A stretch of 64,000 nucleotides of DNA. Source: Valencia hispanica (lineage: Eukaryota; Chordata; Actinopteri; Cyprinodontiformes; Valenciidae). The first letter of the stretch is position 1; each line of letters starts with the position of its first letter. The notes under the pieces were generated by a model, which was given only the letters and a program-made list of their open reading frames with translations, was not told where the DNA came from and did not search any database. Below are positions 23,046-33,915 of this stretch, one piece after another. The translations under genes and the position numbers were made by a program. The stretch is taken from the NCBI GenBank assembly GCA_963556495.2, contig OY747716.1, forward strand, positions 9,111,071 to 9,175,070, in the 5' to 3' direction.

Positions 23046-24418
23046 CTGTGCAGCTTCAATTTATTCCACAGATAGCCCATTTCCTGCTCTCCGCGAGGAT
23101 GGACGCTTTTCTCTTTCCCTCCCTACTGTTGTCTACTTCTGCATTCTTTTGTCTTGTCAACTATTTTTGGAGCCTCTCTTTGCATTCTCCTCCGGAAAGA
23201 ACAACTATGGTTCTGGATCTGGTTCTGGTCAGCTGGTCTCTTGATACAATTAATCAATGTTTTTCCCGGAGAACGGCTAAAAGGGAGAGCCAAGTTGTTC
23301 CGATGGAACATCATGGAGGATCTTGTGTCTCTCACTTTTGACCATCGAGGACGTTGGAAACATTTATATAATTGGATTCATGATAACCGGATATCTGCTG
23401 ATTATCGCAGGTGGATTTTCTGAGGTATTGTAAACTTCAAGCTTAAAGGCAGCAATTGGCAGGCTGCCTGGGCTACAGGAAGGTTGCTGTGCTGTCAACA
23501 CTCAGACTATTTGTGATGTGCGAGCAAAATTGGACTGGTTTCGCTGCTTGGGTAATAACTTGGAGAAGTTCTCAGCCGGCTGGAAGGTAATCTGACCCAC
23601 GATTTGGCCATTTGGACTGAACTCGGACCACTGACAGACTCTAAGGGAAGAGAAAAAGTGATCTTCGCCTGTCTCTAAAACAACTTCTTATCTACTGGAA
23701 TTCGACTCCCTGGTCTTAGTAGACCAAACAAAAACTCCCTTGGATGTGTGTGCAAAAGGACGCTCCATCCCACCCCACTCCCCCATCCCCCACATGAGCC
23801 TGTGAGCTCCCTGACTCAGCCCCAAGGTTGTATATTACATCACAGGTGACAGACTCTGGGATTGAACTGAGAGGAGTTTCATTGTCTCACATTAATGCAC
23901 ACATACATGCACGCACGCTCACGCCACAGCTACACACATGCACACAGTCCTGGATTTCAACATGCTCGCGGTACCCCTGCCCACTCTTCAGACAGCGAAA
24001 TGATGGGCGCGTGCTTTGGATGGCCGCGACCGGTTTCTCTGTACGGAGGGTTCCCGAACCTGCCCCCGTCCCATATGTGTTTTCATATGTTATGACCGAT
24101 ACATGTGCTTATATGTTTTTGCTGTGTTTTTTTCAGCACCTCGGCTCGGCTCCCTGTAGGGGGCTGGGCTGAGTTGCCTTTTTTCCCCCTGTTCACCCCC
24201 CCCCCTACCTATTGTGAATCATTTCTATCTGCTAAAAGGCGCGCTGGTAAAGCCGGCTGCTACCACGGTCTTCCAAATCCTGTATTGTGTTAATGTTTGT
24301 AATTATTTGTATGATCTTGAATTGGTTGTACCAAAACTTAATTTCCCCACGGGGATTATTAAAGTATCTCTTATCTTATCTTATCTTATCTTATCTTATC
24401 TTATCTTATCTTCCCTTA
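23046..24418 (+). mobile_element. RT-less retroelement-like sequence with (TTATC)n tail
   Basis: About 1.37 kb of unusually GC-balanced sequence bounded by AT-rich DNA. It ends in AATTTCCCCACGGGGATTATTAAAGTATCTC followed by (TTATC) units up to about 24412, the layout of a LINE-type 3' terminus (the ending is quoted here as two parts, AATTTCCCCACGGGGATT and ATTAAAGTATCTC). It contains coding-like runs on the plus strand such as RLKGRAKLFRWNIMEDLVSL and LTFDHRGRWKHLYNWIHDNR (23270-23400), but no reverse transcriptase or endonuclease. A CA-rich block lies at 23895-23950. It may be a non-autonomous element mobilised by a LINE, or a LINE with its ORF deleted. Confidence 0.55.
24366..24412 (+). repeat. 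(TTATC)n microsatellite tail
   Basis: About nine near-perfect TTATC units directly after the polyadenylation-like ATTAAAG, as found at the 3' ends of target-primed LINE copies. Confidence 0.9.
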
Positions 24419-24936
24419 GCTGTTATTCCACATCTCAGGAGCAATGCTTGAGTAACGTAGAGTAAATAAAGTCGTCAAATGAGGAGTGTCTCTTTTATTA
24501 AAGTAAATTTAGTCTGATTAGACAAATTGATGTGATCAACATTGCACTGCCAGACGACATCCCCTGACTTTGCTAATCAGCCTGTAGAGGTGTAGCCTTT
24601 TTATGGTCATTAGAGGCGAGCGATCATCAGACTGCAAGTGTCTCTGAAGGATGGAGTATGCTGCTTTGAAGTGACTCAGCATGCAAACTGCAAAACATCC
24701 ATGGTGAATGCATTTAATCTTAACTAGAATATATATATATACACAAGTTTAGTGGAACTGAACTATATCAGGGAACCAAATTAGATTTAATGAAATCAGA
24801 CTGTCTTGAATAGAAGTTTTTCTATCCATAAGCCTACAGAGAACTATCCCCCGGGTAGCTGCGCCTGACAGGTGTTCCCTTGTTTGAACATCAATTTTAT
24901 TTTCAGCACTCCTTTGCCCCAGAATCACCAAATCCC
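24419..24936. other. non-repeat sequence, possible conserved non-coding DNA; (AT)n at 24729-24741
   Basis: The part at 24510-24720 is of even composition with no repeat family signature and no coding frame, so it is a second candidate for conserved non-coding sequence. Inference only. Confidence 0.25.
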
Positions 24937-25020
24937 ACAACAATTACACCACTGAGTAGGGAAGCAGCTAATGAAAAGCAGGCCTGTAGGGCCACTCGTG
25001 GGCAGTTATGTGTCAATGCA
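24937..25020. repeat. ~80-bp direct duplicate, copy B
   Basis: Near-identical to 21780-21865, same orientation, 3.16 kb away. Differences are few (for example CACTCG for CACTCA). The left flank (CAGAATCACCAAATCCCA) is not Rex3, so copy B may be the undisturbed arrangement. Confidence 0.85.
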
Positions 25021-25365
25021 GTAGAGTTGCTCCTGGCTAACAGCGACTTGAAGTTTACAGTATAGTCGACTGCGAGAAAAAAGATGCTACATTAACCTTC
25101 ATGGAAAACCCTTTGAGCAGGCTTTGTTTACTGCAGTCTGTTTTGCTTTCATGTAAAAATCATTTCTGCATATCTCAAAGGAGTACCTTCCTGCATCTAT
25201 GAAAGCTTTTAGGACTCTTGTATTTCTCAAGGACACACTGCTAACAAGGAAAAACTAATTCCTGGTAAATTCATGTTCAAATCCCTTAGAGATTTGGAAT
25301 CAAGGTATGGTGATAATGGTGAGATGCTAAACACTTCAGAAAACATACTAACCTAATGCATACAT
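25021..25365. other. unclassified sequence
   Basis: No gene or repeat recognised. Confidence 0.45.
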
Positions 25366-25660
25366 TCATTTGAAACCAGGTTTTTACATACACTGCATTA
25401 AATATATTTAATTTCTATTTATTTACATTTGGCTAATGCAAGAAATAATGAACAATTAAACTTTCCACAAGTTTTAAATGTTATCCACATTTCCTTTAGA
25501 ATAGCTTTAAAACTGTGATTTAGGTGAAATCATCAGCATCTTTCCATGGATTTGTCTCAACAATTTGGAAGAATTTTGGCCCATTCCTCCTGACAGAACT
25601 GGTGTAACTGAGACAGGTTTATAGGTTGCCTTGCCGACATTCCTTTGGATGGAAATGATA
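25366..25660 (-). mobile_element. Tc1 3' end, transposase C-terminus and terminal repeat
   Basis: The outer end GAAACCAGGTTTTTACATACAC (quoted in parts: GAAACCAGG, TTTTTACATACAC) is a Tc1 inverted repeat. The inner end at 25565-25660 encodes, on the minus strand, the QFCQEEWAKIL block that closes Tc1 transposases. Everything upstream is missing. It is the same lineage as 29184-29370. Confidence 0.8.
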
Positions 25661-25664
25661 TTAG

Positions 25665-25990
25665 GGAGACTTCCGGTGAGCGTCTCAAGATGGCGGTCTA
25701 ACATTTTAACCTGTCCTGATCTTACACGACAAAACTCAACAAAACTCAAATAATTGACTATATTTGTCTCCGAAATTTATACTATGAAAGTATAAATAAG
25801 ATATTGACTATATTTGTCTCCGAAATTACATACTATGCGCTCATTAGCAATTCGCCTCTGTGTTGTGGACGGAACCGTTGGCGTGGAGGACCCCTCCCTC
25901 TCCCCCCACCAGCAATGGCTTCTGTGTGTGCATCTGACCCTGCATTTATTTAGTATAAAATTAAACAAAAATAAAAAGATTAAAAAAAGA
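25665..25990 (+). repeat. possible L1-type 5' UTR fragment with a 50-bp-period duplication
   Basis: ACTTCCGGTGAGCGTCTCAA followed by GATGGCGG resembles the start of fish L1-type elements. Inside it, ATTGACTATATTTGTCTCCG is repeated at 25753-25786 and 25803-25837, a tandem duplication of about 50 bp. No ORF1 follows, so the assignment is tentative. Confidence 0.35.
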
Positions 25991-26199
25991 CCCTGTAAAA
26001 CGCATTACTTTGCATTATAATCTCCATCGCTTTAACACAGCAGCATGCAGCCCTGGCTGTTGACCCTTAATAGCTGACGTAATGCTAGTAAACAAGTGTA
26101 TGATTGAATTGGCATCCAGTCATCAACACAGAGCAGGATAAGTACAGTCACCAGCCTTGTTTTACGCTGCATAATCTAAGCAAACACCTGGCAATATTA

Positions 26200-26600
26200 T
26201 GGTGCATTCCATTTGTAGTCGGAACTTAAAAAATCTGACTTCCCAGTTTGAAAAATCAACTGGAACGCCCCCCAAAGTTTGCTTCTCAGTCAGAAAGTCA
26301 GAGATTTTATTAAATTTTTGCACCAACATCCAGTTTCAATATGGCCGTCCCTCGCATCAGCAATAAGAGATGTGGTGGAAACATGTTTATTTTACAAGAC
26401 ACATTAGTAAGAGTGCATTTAAAATTAATGATACATGTAGAGCCTTGAACTCTAAATGGAACAAAATAAATGTGGTGTTTGAATATAGAAAGTATGGCTT
26501 AAAACAATGTTAATAAGAGGTATTAACAAATATGGCAACCTGGGTGTCGCCATATTGAAATCCCGATTTCTCCGAGTATAGTTGCTAAAGCGCAGCATTA
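26200..26600 (+). mobile_element. MITE fragment beginning GGTGCATTCC
   Basis: GGTGCATTCCATTTGTAGTC, GGAACTT, TCTGACTTCCCAGTTTG and CAACTGGAACGCCCCCC are arranged as in a widespread fish MITE in which cells of TCGGAA/TTCCGA motifs follow a GGTGCATTCC terminus. The opposite terminus was not found within 500 bp, so the element is truncated or diverged. Confidence 0.5.
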
Positions 26601-28429
26601 TCAGAGCAAATAACTACTGGATAAGTTAAAGCAGTTATATCCCCCTGTTGAATTCCTGTCTTTAAAGCAGAGGGCCGAGACCATCATATACTGACTGGTC
26701 CATAAGTGGGTCACCCTTTTAAGCTAGATCACATATCAGTTGTCTGATCCAGTGGTGAATGCTTGTATGCGGTCAACCTTGACCAAATCATTGTCAGAAC
26801 GAGACAAGAAAGAGTTGATGCCAATAAAGAAGGAAGTCTTGGGCGGAAATATTCCACTGAAAGTTCTGCATTTTAGACTGTGACTTGTTAGCAGATGACT
26901 AATTTTATTTTTTTCAATAGGAACAAATCTTAGTGAAACTATATATGCCATTTCATCATTTAGTATTATTGTATTGTGGGTCAAATATGTTTTTTTATTG
27001 TGAACTTTTAAGGCCGCCACTGCAAACAATACTTTAATTTAACATGCTGACCACAACAATGAGTGATCGATAGGGTGCTTTTCAAACATCTGGTCCACAC
27101 TATGATCCCAAGCCCCCCAATACTAGTAAAAAGTGAAAGTAAGCTCATCATTGCATAAGTACACAGACAATGTGTCAAAGGCAGAAGGCAGGAGGTGTTT
27201 CGAATATTAGTGTCTTTATTCATGCTTGCACGATAAACAAGCCGCCAGTCATTAGGTAGTGCTCAAATTAATCAACAGACACACCGACTGGTGAACAGAA
27301 CTGATGGAGAAGAGATGGAAAAATAGGGCCCTATAAAGTCCGCAATGCAGACATGAACAGAATTAAACAAAATAGAGTACACAATAAAACGTAGAATTTG
27401 CTCATATTGGCATGCAGGGAAAGCTAAACAGTAATTTCTATGGTATTTTGGCCAATGAAGCTCCTGTAGCTACCTGTTGTTAACCTGATTAGGCGAAGGT
27501 CAGCTCTCCTCTCCACACAGACAGCAGTCAGCCATGGTGAAAAAAACTAAATGAAACAACGACATACCCTCTAAACAATAAAATAACTGGAGGCTTAGTG
27601 CAAGGGTCAAAGCTGGCAAGTTTTATGAATCACACACACATTCATCCTTAAGGGTCATTCAGAATGTATAATTAACATGCATGTGTATGTTTTTTGGACT
27701 GTGGAAGGAAATAAAAGTACCTGGGATAAAAACCCACTCATGCACCCTCCTTGTTCTGAGCATTCTGGTGCCCTAGACCAGATTATGGTTTGCCAGCCCT
27801 ATAAAATGTTTAAATGGAGATTTATCAAGTCATTCAGATTTCTGTTATTCTTACAAGATAAATATAATTTAGCACACATTTAGTGAATTATGTTTAGGAT
27901 AACAGATAAAACTGAAGGTGAAATGCTTGATTGTATATCCTACATTTTGAAAACTGAGATGCAGTGTTTCCTCTTGCAGACTTATGTAAAATGTGAATAT
28001 AATCTGAAAACTAAGAGACTTGCACAAGTCTATATAAATTAACAGTTGAAATGATAAATATTCAAGCTGTTTGCAGGCCCAGCGCCAATGGGCTGATCTG
28101 AGATCTCGGCCAGGCAAGACAGATTACAAAACCCATGTAAATGAAGTTACAACCATGCAATGTATTGACCCAAGACTACCAGCAGAGGGTGCTGCAGGCT
28201 TACAATTAGGACTTTTGGGGGCAGTAAAGAAGATACTTTGAAATGGTAGAATACCAAGAAGCACATTAGATCCTGGCCTAATAAAAACTAAAGCAAAGCT
28301 AGCACAAGCAGGGATGATGCTAATACATCAACAGTTTTGGAAAGGCAAGTGCAATCATAGGTCACACTCTGGTCCACACTCCATACCAGTCAGTGGCAGT
28401 AATGCACCAATGTGTTGTTTGTCAGCCAC
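26601..28429. other. unclassified sequence
   Basis: AT-rich DNA without recognisable genes. Several short frames lack motifs. TGGCAGTAATGCACCAATG near 28395 followed by ACAAAGAAGAAG resembles the edge of an unclassified fish repeat. Confidence 0.4.
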
Positions 28430-28640
28430 CACCAAACATCACAAAGAAGAAGAGGGAGAGTGCTGCGTTATTATTAGGCTAATATGAGCACGGTAACGGT
28501 AGTTATGATGAAAACTTAGTGAGAAAAACGCACAAGGAAGGGAATTAAGGTTTTGAGCAGCAGATGTTGTTGGATTGAGGAAGTAAGACTTGTGGACTAG
28601 CTGTTTTGTAGATAGAAAGGGTGTTAAGAAACAAGGCACA
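28430..28640 (-). repeat. piggyBac-family fragment
   Basis: Shares GGCTAATATGAGCA, TGATGAAAAC and TTGTGGACTAGCTGTTTT with 41245-41345 in the same orientation, which is the reverse of the element at 6060. Only about 200 bp is recognisable. Confidence 0.4.
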
Positions 28641-28924
28641 TTTCACCTGTAAGTATCTAACACACTGCCAACGGGACGTAAAAAAGTGGAGGGGTTAAAT
28701 AAAAAGACTGCTTACTGCCCCCCCCAGAATAAGCCAGAGCGTCCCCAGAAAAATTCCTCTGGTCTGGCTGACCTCAAACACACTACCACTACCAGTGGGA
28801 GATCATGACAAAATCAATCGTAGACCTGGACATGCCAATTACATCATGTTGATCAGTTTAAACAGTAGGGAAATGTTCATCAATCACATCAGTTAGAAAG
28901 GAGATGGGTTCGTTGTCCAAGAGA

Positions 28925-29165
28925 TGAATGTATTTTGGTGTGAATGGTGAGTTAGAACCAATAACAAAAGTAACCACTGAGAGCTGTGCTGTGTTTTTGC
29001 ACTGACCATAACCTGCACTCACGTATATATCAATCTGTTTACACCATTTTATTTTTAGTCATTGCATGCTTGGAAGTCTTTATTTTTTATTTGCACAATG
29101 TACTGCAGCAATTTCCTAATGTTGTGAACCTGTTCACACATATATGGAATAAAACCTTTCTGATT
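28925..29165 (+). repeat. short repeat-family fragment followed by a LINE 3' UTR copy
   Basis: 28925-28975 contains GAATGGTGAGTTAGAACCAA, a short relative of the repeat at 10331 and 15880. 28980-29165 matches the LINE 3' UTR at 15560-15790 (TGTTTTTGCACTGA, GCAGCAATTTCCTAATGTTG, GAACCTGTTCACA). It ends with a TCTGATTCTGA tail. Confidence 0.7.
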
Positions 29166-29183
29166 CTGAATGGTGTATTTAAG

Positions 29184-29370
29184 CAAGAGGGCCTACAAAG
29201 TTGAATCATTCTAACTAATTCTGTCAGGAGGAATGGGCCAAATTTCCAGCAAACTATTATGAGAAGCAGGTGGAAAGGTTTCAAACATGTTTGGACCCAA
29301 GTTGTAAAGTTTAAAAGACAATTCTACCAAGTGCTAAGGAAATATATTTACACTTCGGAATTTGAATAAA
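29184..29370 (+). pseudogene. Tc1 transposase C-terminus
   Basis: The plus strand gives QFCQEEWAKFPANYYEKQVE and RFQTCLDPSCKV, matching the end of Tc1 transposases (CQEEWAKIPANYCEKLVEG...). The catalytic core is missing. Confidence 0.8.
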
Positions 29371-30144
29371 AAAATATTGACATTTGGCACAAAAAAACAA
29401 AAAACAAAACGACTCAGTGAAAGTTGGTTTTGTAAATCCCATCTCCATACATACCTTGGCTCGACACAGAGTCTGTTTTCTGAAAGAATTTTCATGGTTG
29501 AAATGGTCATAGTTCAAACCTCAATGAATAAAGCTCATTGGTTGCACACTTGGGATTGTGTTGGACCTAAAGCTTTTAGCACGGTAACATTATGTGGTTG
29601 TGGTTCATTGACTGAGATCCACTGAGCTGTAAAGCTTACCTGCACACTGTCTGAAAGCCATATAGAACCAAAGCAGTAGGCTGTTTTTTAAGCTCCCTTT
29701 AAAAAAATAACAGCAACAGCCTTAGATATAGTGAGCTGTAGCACTACAAACTACAAGACCAAAACATGACCCAGGGGTATTTATTTCTCACCTTATCACA
29801 AGGACAAAGTAAGTCAAAAAGTATACCCCAAAAAAAAGCAATTTCACAAAATCAGAGACAGAGGTTTCCCATATGACAGCAATCTGTTCACATAGGAGCC
29901 ATTAAATGTTATTATATAGCTTCTACCAGCGGTTTGAGGACATCATTCATAAGACAACTGTTTTAAAGCAAGTAATAAATGTCTCTGTGAAATAAATTAT
30001 TTTGCTTTCTTGTGTTTTTTTTTTCTTTTTTCTTTTGAGACGCGCTTTACCAGCTGCTCTTACTGGACATATACTACTTTGAAAAATGCTGCTCACAGAC
30101 TCTTCCCATCTAATCTGATAGGGCTTGGTAAGAACAATGAGCAA
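29371..30144. other. unclassified sequence
   Basis: AT-rich, no recognised gene or repeat. A T-rich run lies at 30012-30035. Confidence 0.45.
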
Positions 30145-30300
30145 AAAGGGAAGTCTCTAGATGTACAGAGCTGGTAGAGCCATACCTTGAAAAAAAGTGG
30201 CGATTATAATCACAGGAAAAGGTGATTCTACAAAATATTGACTCAGGGGAAAGCTAAGTGAAAATGTAGGCCACATCACTCTGGTTTTTATTTATTTATC
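30145..30300 (+). mobile_element. Tc1 fragment, 3' part
   Basis: GTCTCTAGATGTACAGAGCT and GGTGATTCTACAAAATATTG followed by ACTCAGG match the end of the transposase and stop codon of the same Tc1 lineage as 41708-42300 and 16063-16240. Confidence 0.75.
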
Positions 30301-31000
30301 ATTTACCTTTCACTTCATTGGATTTGCTGCTTGTTGTTAGTCCTTATCTATCTTAGGTTCTTTACTCTCTCCTACTTTTATTTATTTGTGTTGATCTTTG
30401 ACTAGTTAGGTCTGTTAGCTCTGCTTTACTTTATTTTCTCAGTAGGATTGCTGTTCTCTGATTTAAGTTCTTTCTGAAGTTTACTTGTGTTTCTTTCTGT
30501 TCGAATTCCCTATTCTCCTTGTTATATTCATTAGTGCTTTTACTTTAAGTTTCTCTTAGGCTCCTCTAAGCTCATTCTCTTAGATCTCTTTCATCCTTCG
30601 TTACCTTGGAATTAGTTCTTACCTTTCTAATTTAGAATTCTCTGTCCAGTCTACTCTTCTACTCAGGCCTTTGTTTTGCCTCTGTATTTCCCCCTGCCAT
30701 TCTGCTTCCCTGCCCAGTTGCTGATCACCTTCACCTGCTCTCTCCTTTTCACCTGTATCAGTTTGGCACTAATTGTTTCTTAGGTTTTCAGTGTCACCTC
30801 TCATTCCTCGTCAGTGTATTTAAGCTCTCCGGTCTCCTTTGTTCTCTGCTGGATCCTCCGTCATTATACCCCGTCTTCATTCCCCTTTGTTTGTGCTCAG
30901 GTTCCCTGTTGGCCTTTGCCTATTAAACATTTTTATTTTTCCTACATCCTGAACTGCTGCATTTGGGTCCTCCTTTACACAAACATAACTAGCTTTTTCC
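30301..31000 (+). repeat. pyrimidine-rich LTR-like or 3'-UTR-like sequence
   Basis: The region is strongly T/C rich. Its end has a TATA-like GTGTATTTAAG at 30815, a polyadenylation-like CTATTAAACATTTTT at 30921, and CTGCATTTGGGTCCTCC at 30956. This order (promoter, poly(A) signal, short R/U5) is like solo LTRs of fish Gypsy elements. No TG...CA ends with a duplication were found. Confidence 0.35.
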
Positions 31001-31017
31001 TCTGCTTTTTTGGTGAT

Positions 31018-31235
31018 TTATCTTTCGCAGCAGGTAAATTGGTCTTTCTAAATTGCCCGTAGGTCTGAGTGTGTGCATAGTTGTTTGTTCTGTATGTCTC
31101 AGTGTTGCCCTGAGATGGACTGTCGACCTGTCCAGGATGTACCCTGCCTTACGCCCGTGACTGCTGAAGATAGGTAACACCCCCCCGCAACCCTGCAGAG
31201 GATGGGCGGGTATAGATAATGGATGGATAGATCTT
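31018..31235 (+). mobile_element. SINE fragment lacking the tRNA head
   Basis: GGTCTTTCTAAATTGCCCGT, CGACCTGTCCAGGATGTACC and the (GGAT)n-type tail ATAATGGATGGATAG match the body and tail of the SINE at 49200-49561. The 5' tRNA-like part is missing. Confidence 0.7.
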
Positions 31236-31684
31236 TCACAGCGTGTTTTAGGGAGGAAGGCGTCCTTAGCCAGCCTGATCTCCCTCAACAGAATCAAGTC
31301 AGGACTCTGGTTGAGCCTCTCTAAAATGTTAATATTTCTTCCTTACAGAAAATACATGTTTGTTAAATGAAATGATTACTTTAAGCCTAAATTATTCCTA
31401 CCAGGGGTATGAATAATTTTGTCCTTAATTGTAACTGTTGAAATATTGTATAAAAATGCAACAAGTGTTCAGTTAAAATGAAATAAAAGATGGGAAATAG
31501 TCACTTTTAAAATATATACCGTTACTACAATGTCTAAATAAAAATAAATACGGTAAACTTAGATTTGTGAAAGGTTCCATTAATTATATTGGGAACCCAA
31601 ATGATTTAAACCCTGATTTTCCATCTGTTCAATTTTGTTTTTATAGGTAGACTTTTGTTCATAATTTTTCGGTTGAGATATTGT
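31236..31684. other. unclassified sequence
   Basis: No gene or repeat recognised. Confidence 0.45.
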
Positions 31685-31875
31685 CTCATGAAGCATCCTC
31701 TTCATGAGACTGTCATACAACAACAGAGCGTCTTCAGTCGGAGGCTTCTTCCGTTTCGCTGCAATACAGACTGCTACAGGAAATCCTTCCTCCCCACAGC
31801 CATCATCAAGAATTGATTATATGAGCTATACCAACACTTATTTTTGAATTGAATAGAATTGTATTGAATTGCATG
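31685..31875 (+). mobile_element. Rex1 3' end
   Basis: Contains CATCCTCTTCATGAGACTGT, CAACAACAGAGCGTCTTCAG, ACTGCTACAGGAAATCCTTC and ends in a TTTGAATTGAATAG / TTGTATTGAATTG tail. This is the same 3' terminus as the Rex1 copy at 8600-8830, only shorter. Confidence 0.85.
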
Positions 31876-32190
31876 TATGGACGAGTCTTCCTTCTTGTTT
31901 TGGATGCTGTGCAGCTGGAATAATTTTTTCTTTTTCTTTTATACAGTTATGATGCGTAACTGTGGGAACAAGAGGAGTTGTAAAGGAGGCTTCATGGATT
32001 CAGAGTTGGACCAAAGAGTGGAGAGAGAAGATGGAAGTTTAATCCATCTCTACCATCGATCAAAATGGGCAAGGATCATCACACCAACTCCGTCTTTCGA
32101 CTTTCTAATCATAAGGCCAAATAGAGAATTAACGAGGAGCAGCAAAAACAAATGAGGTGGATTAGCATTACTTGTCAATAAATGACAGTG
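31876..32190. other. unclassified sequence with a 92-codon frame
   Basis: An open frame at 31877-32155 has no recognised motif. The sequence lies between two LINE 3' ends and is probably repeat-derived. Confidence 0.35.
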
Positions 32191-32320
32191 TCATTTAGGA
32201 CATATCCTTCCTCCCTCAGCATCGCCATCGACAATGGTTCTTCATAGATACTCGGATAATATGAATTACAACACATTTAATTTCCCTTAGGAATAAATAA
32301 AATATTTTTATTAAATTTTA
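32191..32320 (+). mobile_element. LINE 3' end with A/T tail
   Basis: TCCTTCCTCCCTCAGCATCG followed by ATTTCCCTTAGGAATAAATA and a TTTTATT tail resembles the last codons, UTR and tail of a Rex1-type LINE. Confidence 0.5.
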
Positions 32321-33529
32321 TACAGAGTTCATACAGTTTGCACAACCAGTACCCCCTTGATAGTTAGTGTATATTAACTTCTTAATCGGAATACTATGTT
32401 CTTGTTGTCAGCTCTTCAGCCTTTTAAAGTTTCACACGTGACCAAACGTTCTAAGTACACCCCTGGGGGTGTTTTTTTTATTTGTCTAACCCCATTCCGA
32501 GCCGTTCTAAGATGTGTTTTAAATGTCGATGAGGTGAAGTGAGGATAATTGAGATGGAGAGCTGGACTTTAAAAAAGTGAAAAATATCTGGGTAAGTTAA
32601 TTTAAAGAGAATTGAACCCATTAGGGCCAAGTTTTTCTTCAGAGTCAACATCAATTACTCAACCCTTCTGTATCAATTATTGACAACATTTTTGTGATGT
32701 GACTTTGAGAAGTATATTTTCTCTGAAATGGTTCACTTTTTGTGAGAAATAGCGACATGGTGCCAGGTTTGATGAGAAAATTTAACAACATTTGACTAAA
32801 GGCAGCATGAACACCTTAAGATGCACACGACTTTGGTTTATCCTAATGACAATCCATGGTTATTTTACGAAAGTTATGCAATTTGCTTTCCTACATCCAC
32901 AAGACATAAGACCAGCTTCAAAGAATGCTGTTTTGCACTGTATACTATTACTCAATGTCTAAAATGTAGTAGCTCTGAAAAGTGTCCACATTTTCATAAT
33001 GCTAAAATAGAGCTAAAAAAGATAAAACATAAAAAAAAATTCAAGGATGAACCTGTACCAATGTACCAATTAAATGAAAAACATCATATTGTTGGGAATA
33101 AATTTAACTTAGCAAGTGGTATACTTAACAACTGATCTGCCCATCACCTAATACTATAAAATCGATAATGTAACTTCATTTTCTCTACTCACGAGGTCCG
33201 GCAGATGAACTCATTTAGTTAAAAAGTAAAAAGTTATTATGATGTAAAAAAAACACCTGGAAAAACAGCATAATTAAATAAATGCTGACTTTGTGATAAT
33301 AATGTTGTCAAATAAAAACTGATTAAATAAAAAATAGTTAAATCGTTTCTATTATTAGGAAAAAATTAAATATTTTATATTAATAAATACATTTTTAAAG
33401 AAATGGAAAAATATTTCATACTAATGAGCTTAGAATTTTATTTACATAAATTTATTTTCACAGTTTCATTTTCACATGATATATTTATTTATTCATGTTG
33501 ATTTTTTTCATATTATTTAATGATGTTTT
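32321..33529. other. AT-rich sequence, no gene recognised
   Basis: A 104-codon frame at 32821-33135 is Lys/Asn rich and lacks motifs. 33230-33500 is extremely AT rich. I saw nothing that I could classify. Confidence 0.45.
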
Positions 33530-33600
33530 ATTTATTTAACTTTGAATTGCCCTGTTGCTGAATTGTGTTGTAAATAAAATTGCCTTACCTTAATAGTGAC
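33530..33600 (+). repeat. LINE-type tail
   Basis: GTTGTAAATAAAATTGCCTTACCTT is the usual ending of L2-group fish LINEs (quoted in parts: TTGTAAATAAAATTG and CCTTACCTT). Confidence 0.45.
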
Positions 33601-33799
33601 ATTGTCTTCAGACAGCTATCTAGGTATAGCTCTGATGCCAGCACACTTCCTAGATGCACAAACGGGAAGCTGGATAGCTTAGCAGGTAATACTTCGAAGT
33701 TTTCAGGCGAGTTCTTTCCTGATCCAGCAGGTTGGAACAAAAGAGTGAAAGTTGCTAGCAATTCCATTGAGCCTCTGCATTCAGCTCAGCGATGAGCAG

Positions 33800-33915
33800 G
33801 GGAAAGACAATGATTTCATGTTCCGCGCCCTTTTATCAACTTTGTGATGTCATTACTGGCCACAGACCAATGAGAATGTGTTGAGATGCGCAAAGGATAT
33901 GGGACATGCAGTCCG
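33800..33915. repeat. unclassified interspersed repeat, copy 3
   Basis: Shares CAACTTTGTGATGTCATTAC, GGCCACAGACCAATGAGAAT and GTGTTG with 10430-10485. The adjoining 33601-33799 may belong to the same element but has no counterpart elsewhere in the window. Confidence 0.55.

Noticed and set aside
23828..24172. 114-codon frame with His/Cys residues
   Set aside because: It comes from a CA-rich stretch and GC-rich repeat sequence inside the RT-less element; no conserved domain pattern.
31877..32155. 92-codon frame between two LINE tails
   Set aside because: Phe-run start and no motif; more likely to be repeat sequence.
32821..33135. 104-codon frame with several Cys
   Set aside because: The Cys spacing (CLKCSSSEKC) does not fit a known finger, the flanks are AT-rich, and no splice or promoter context is visible.
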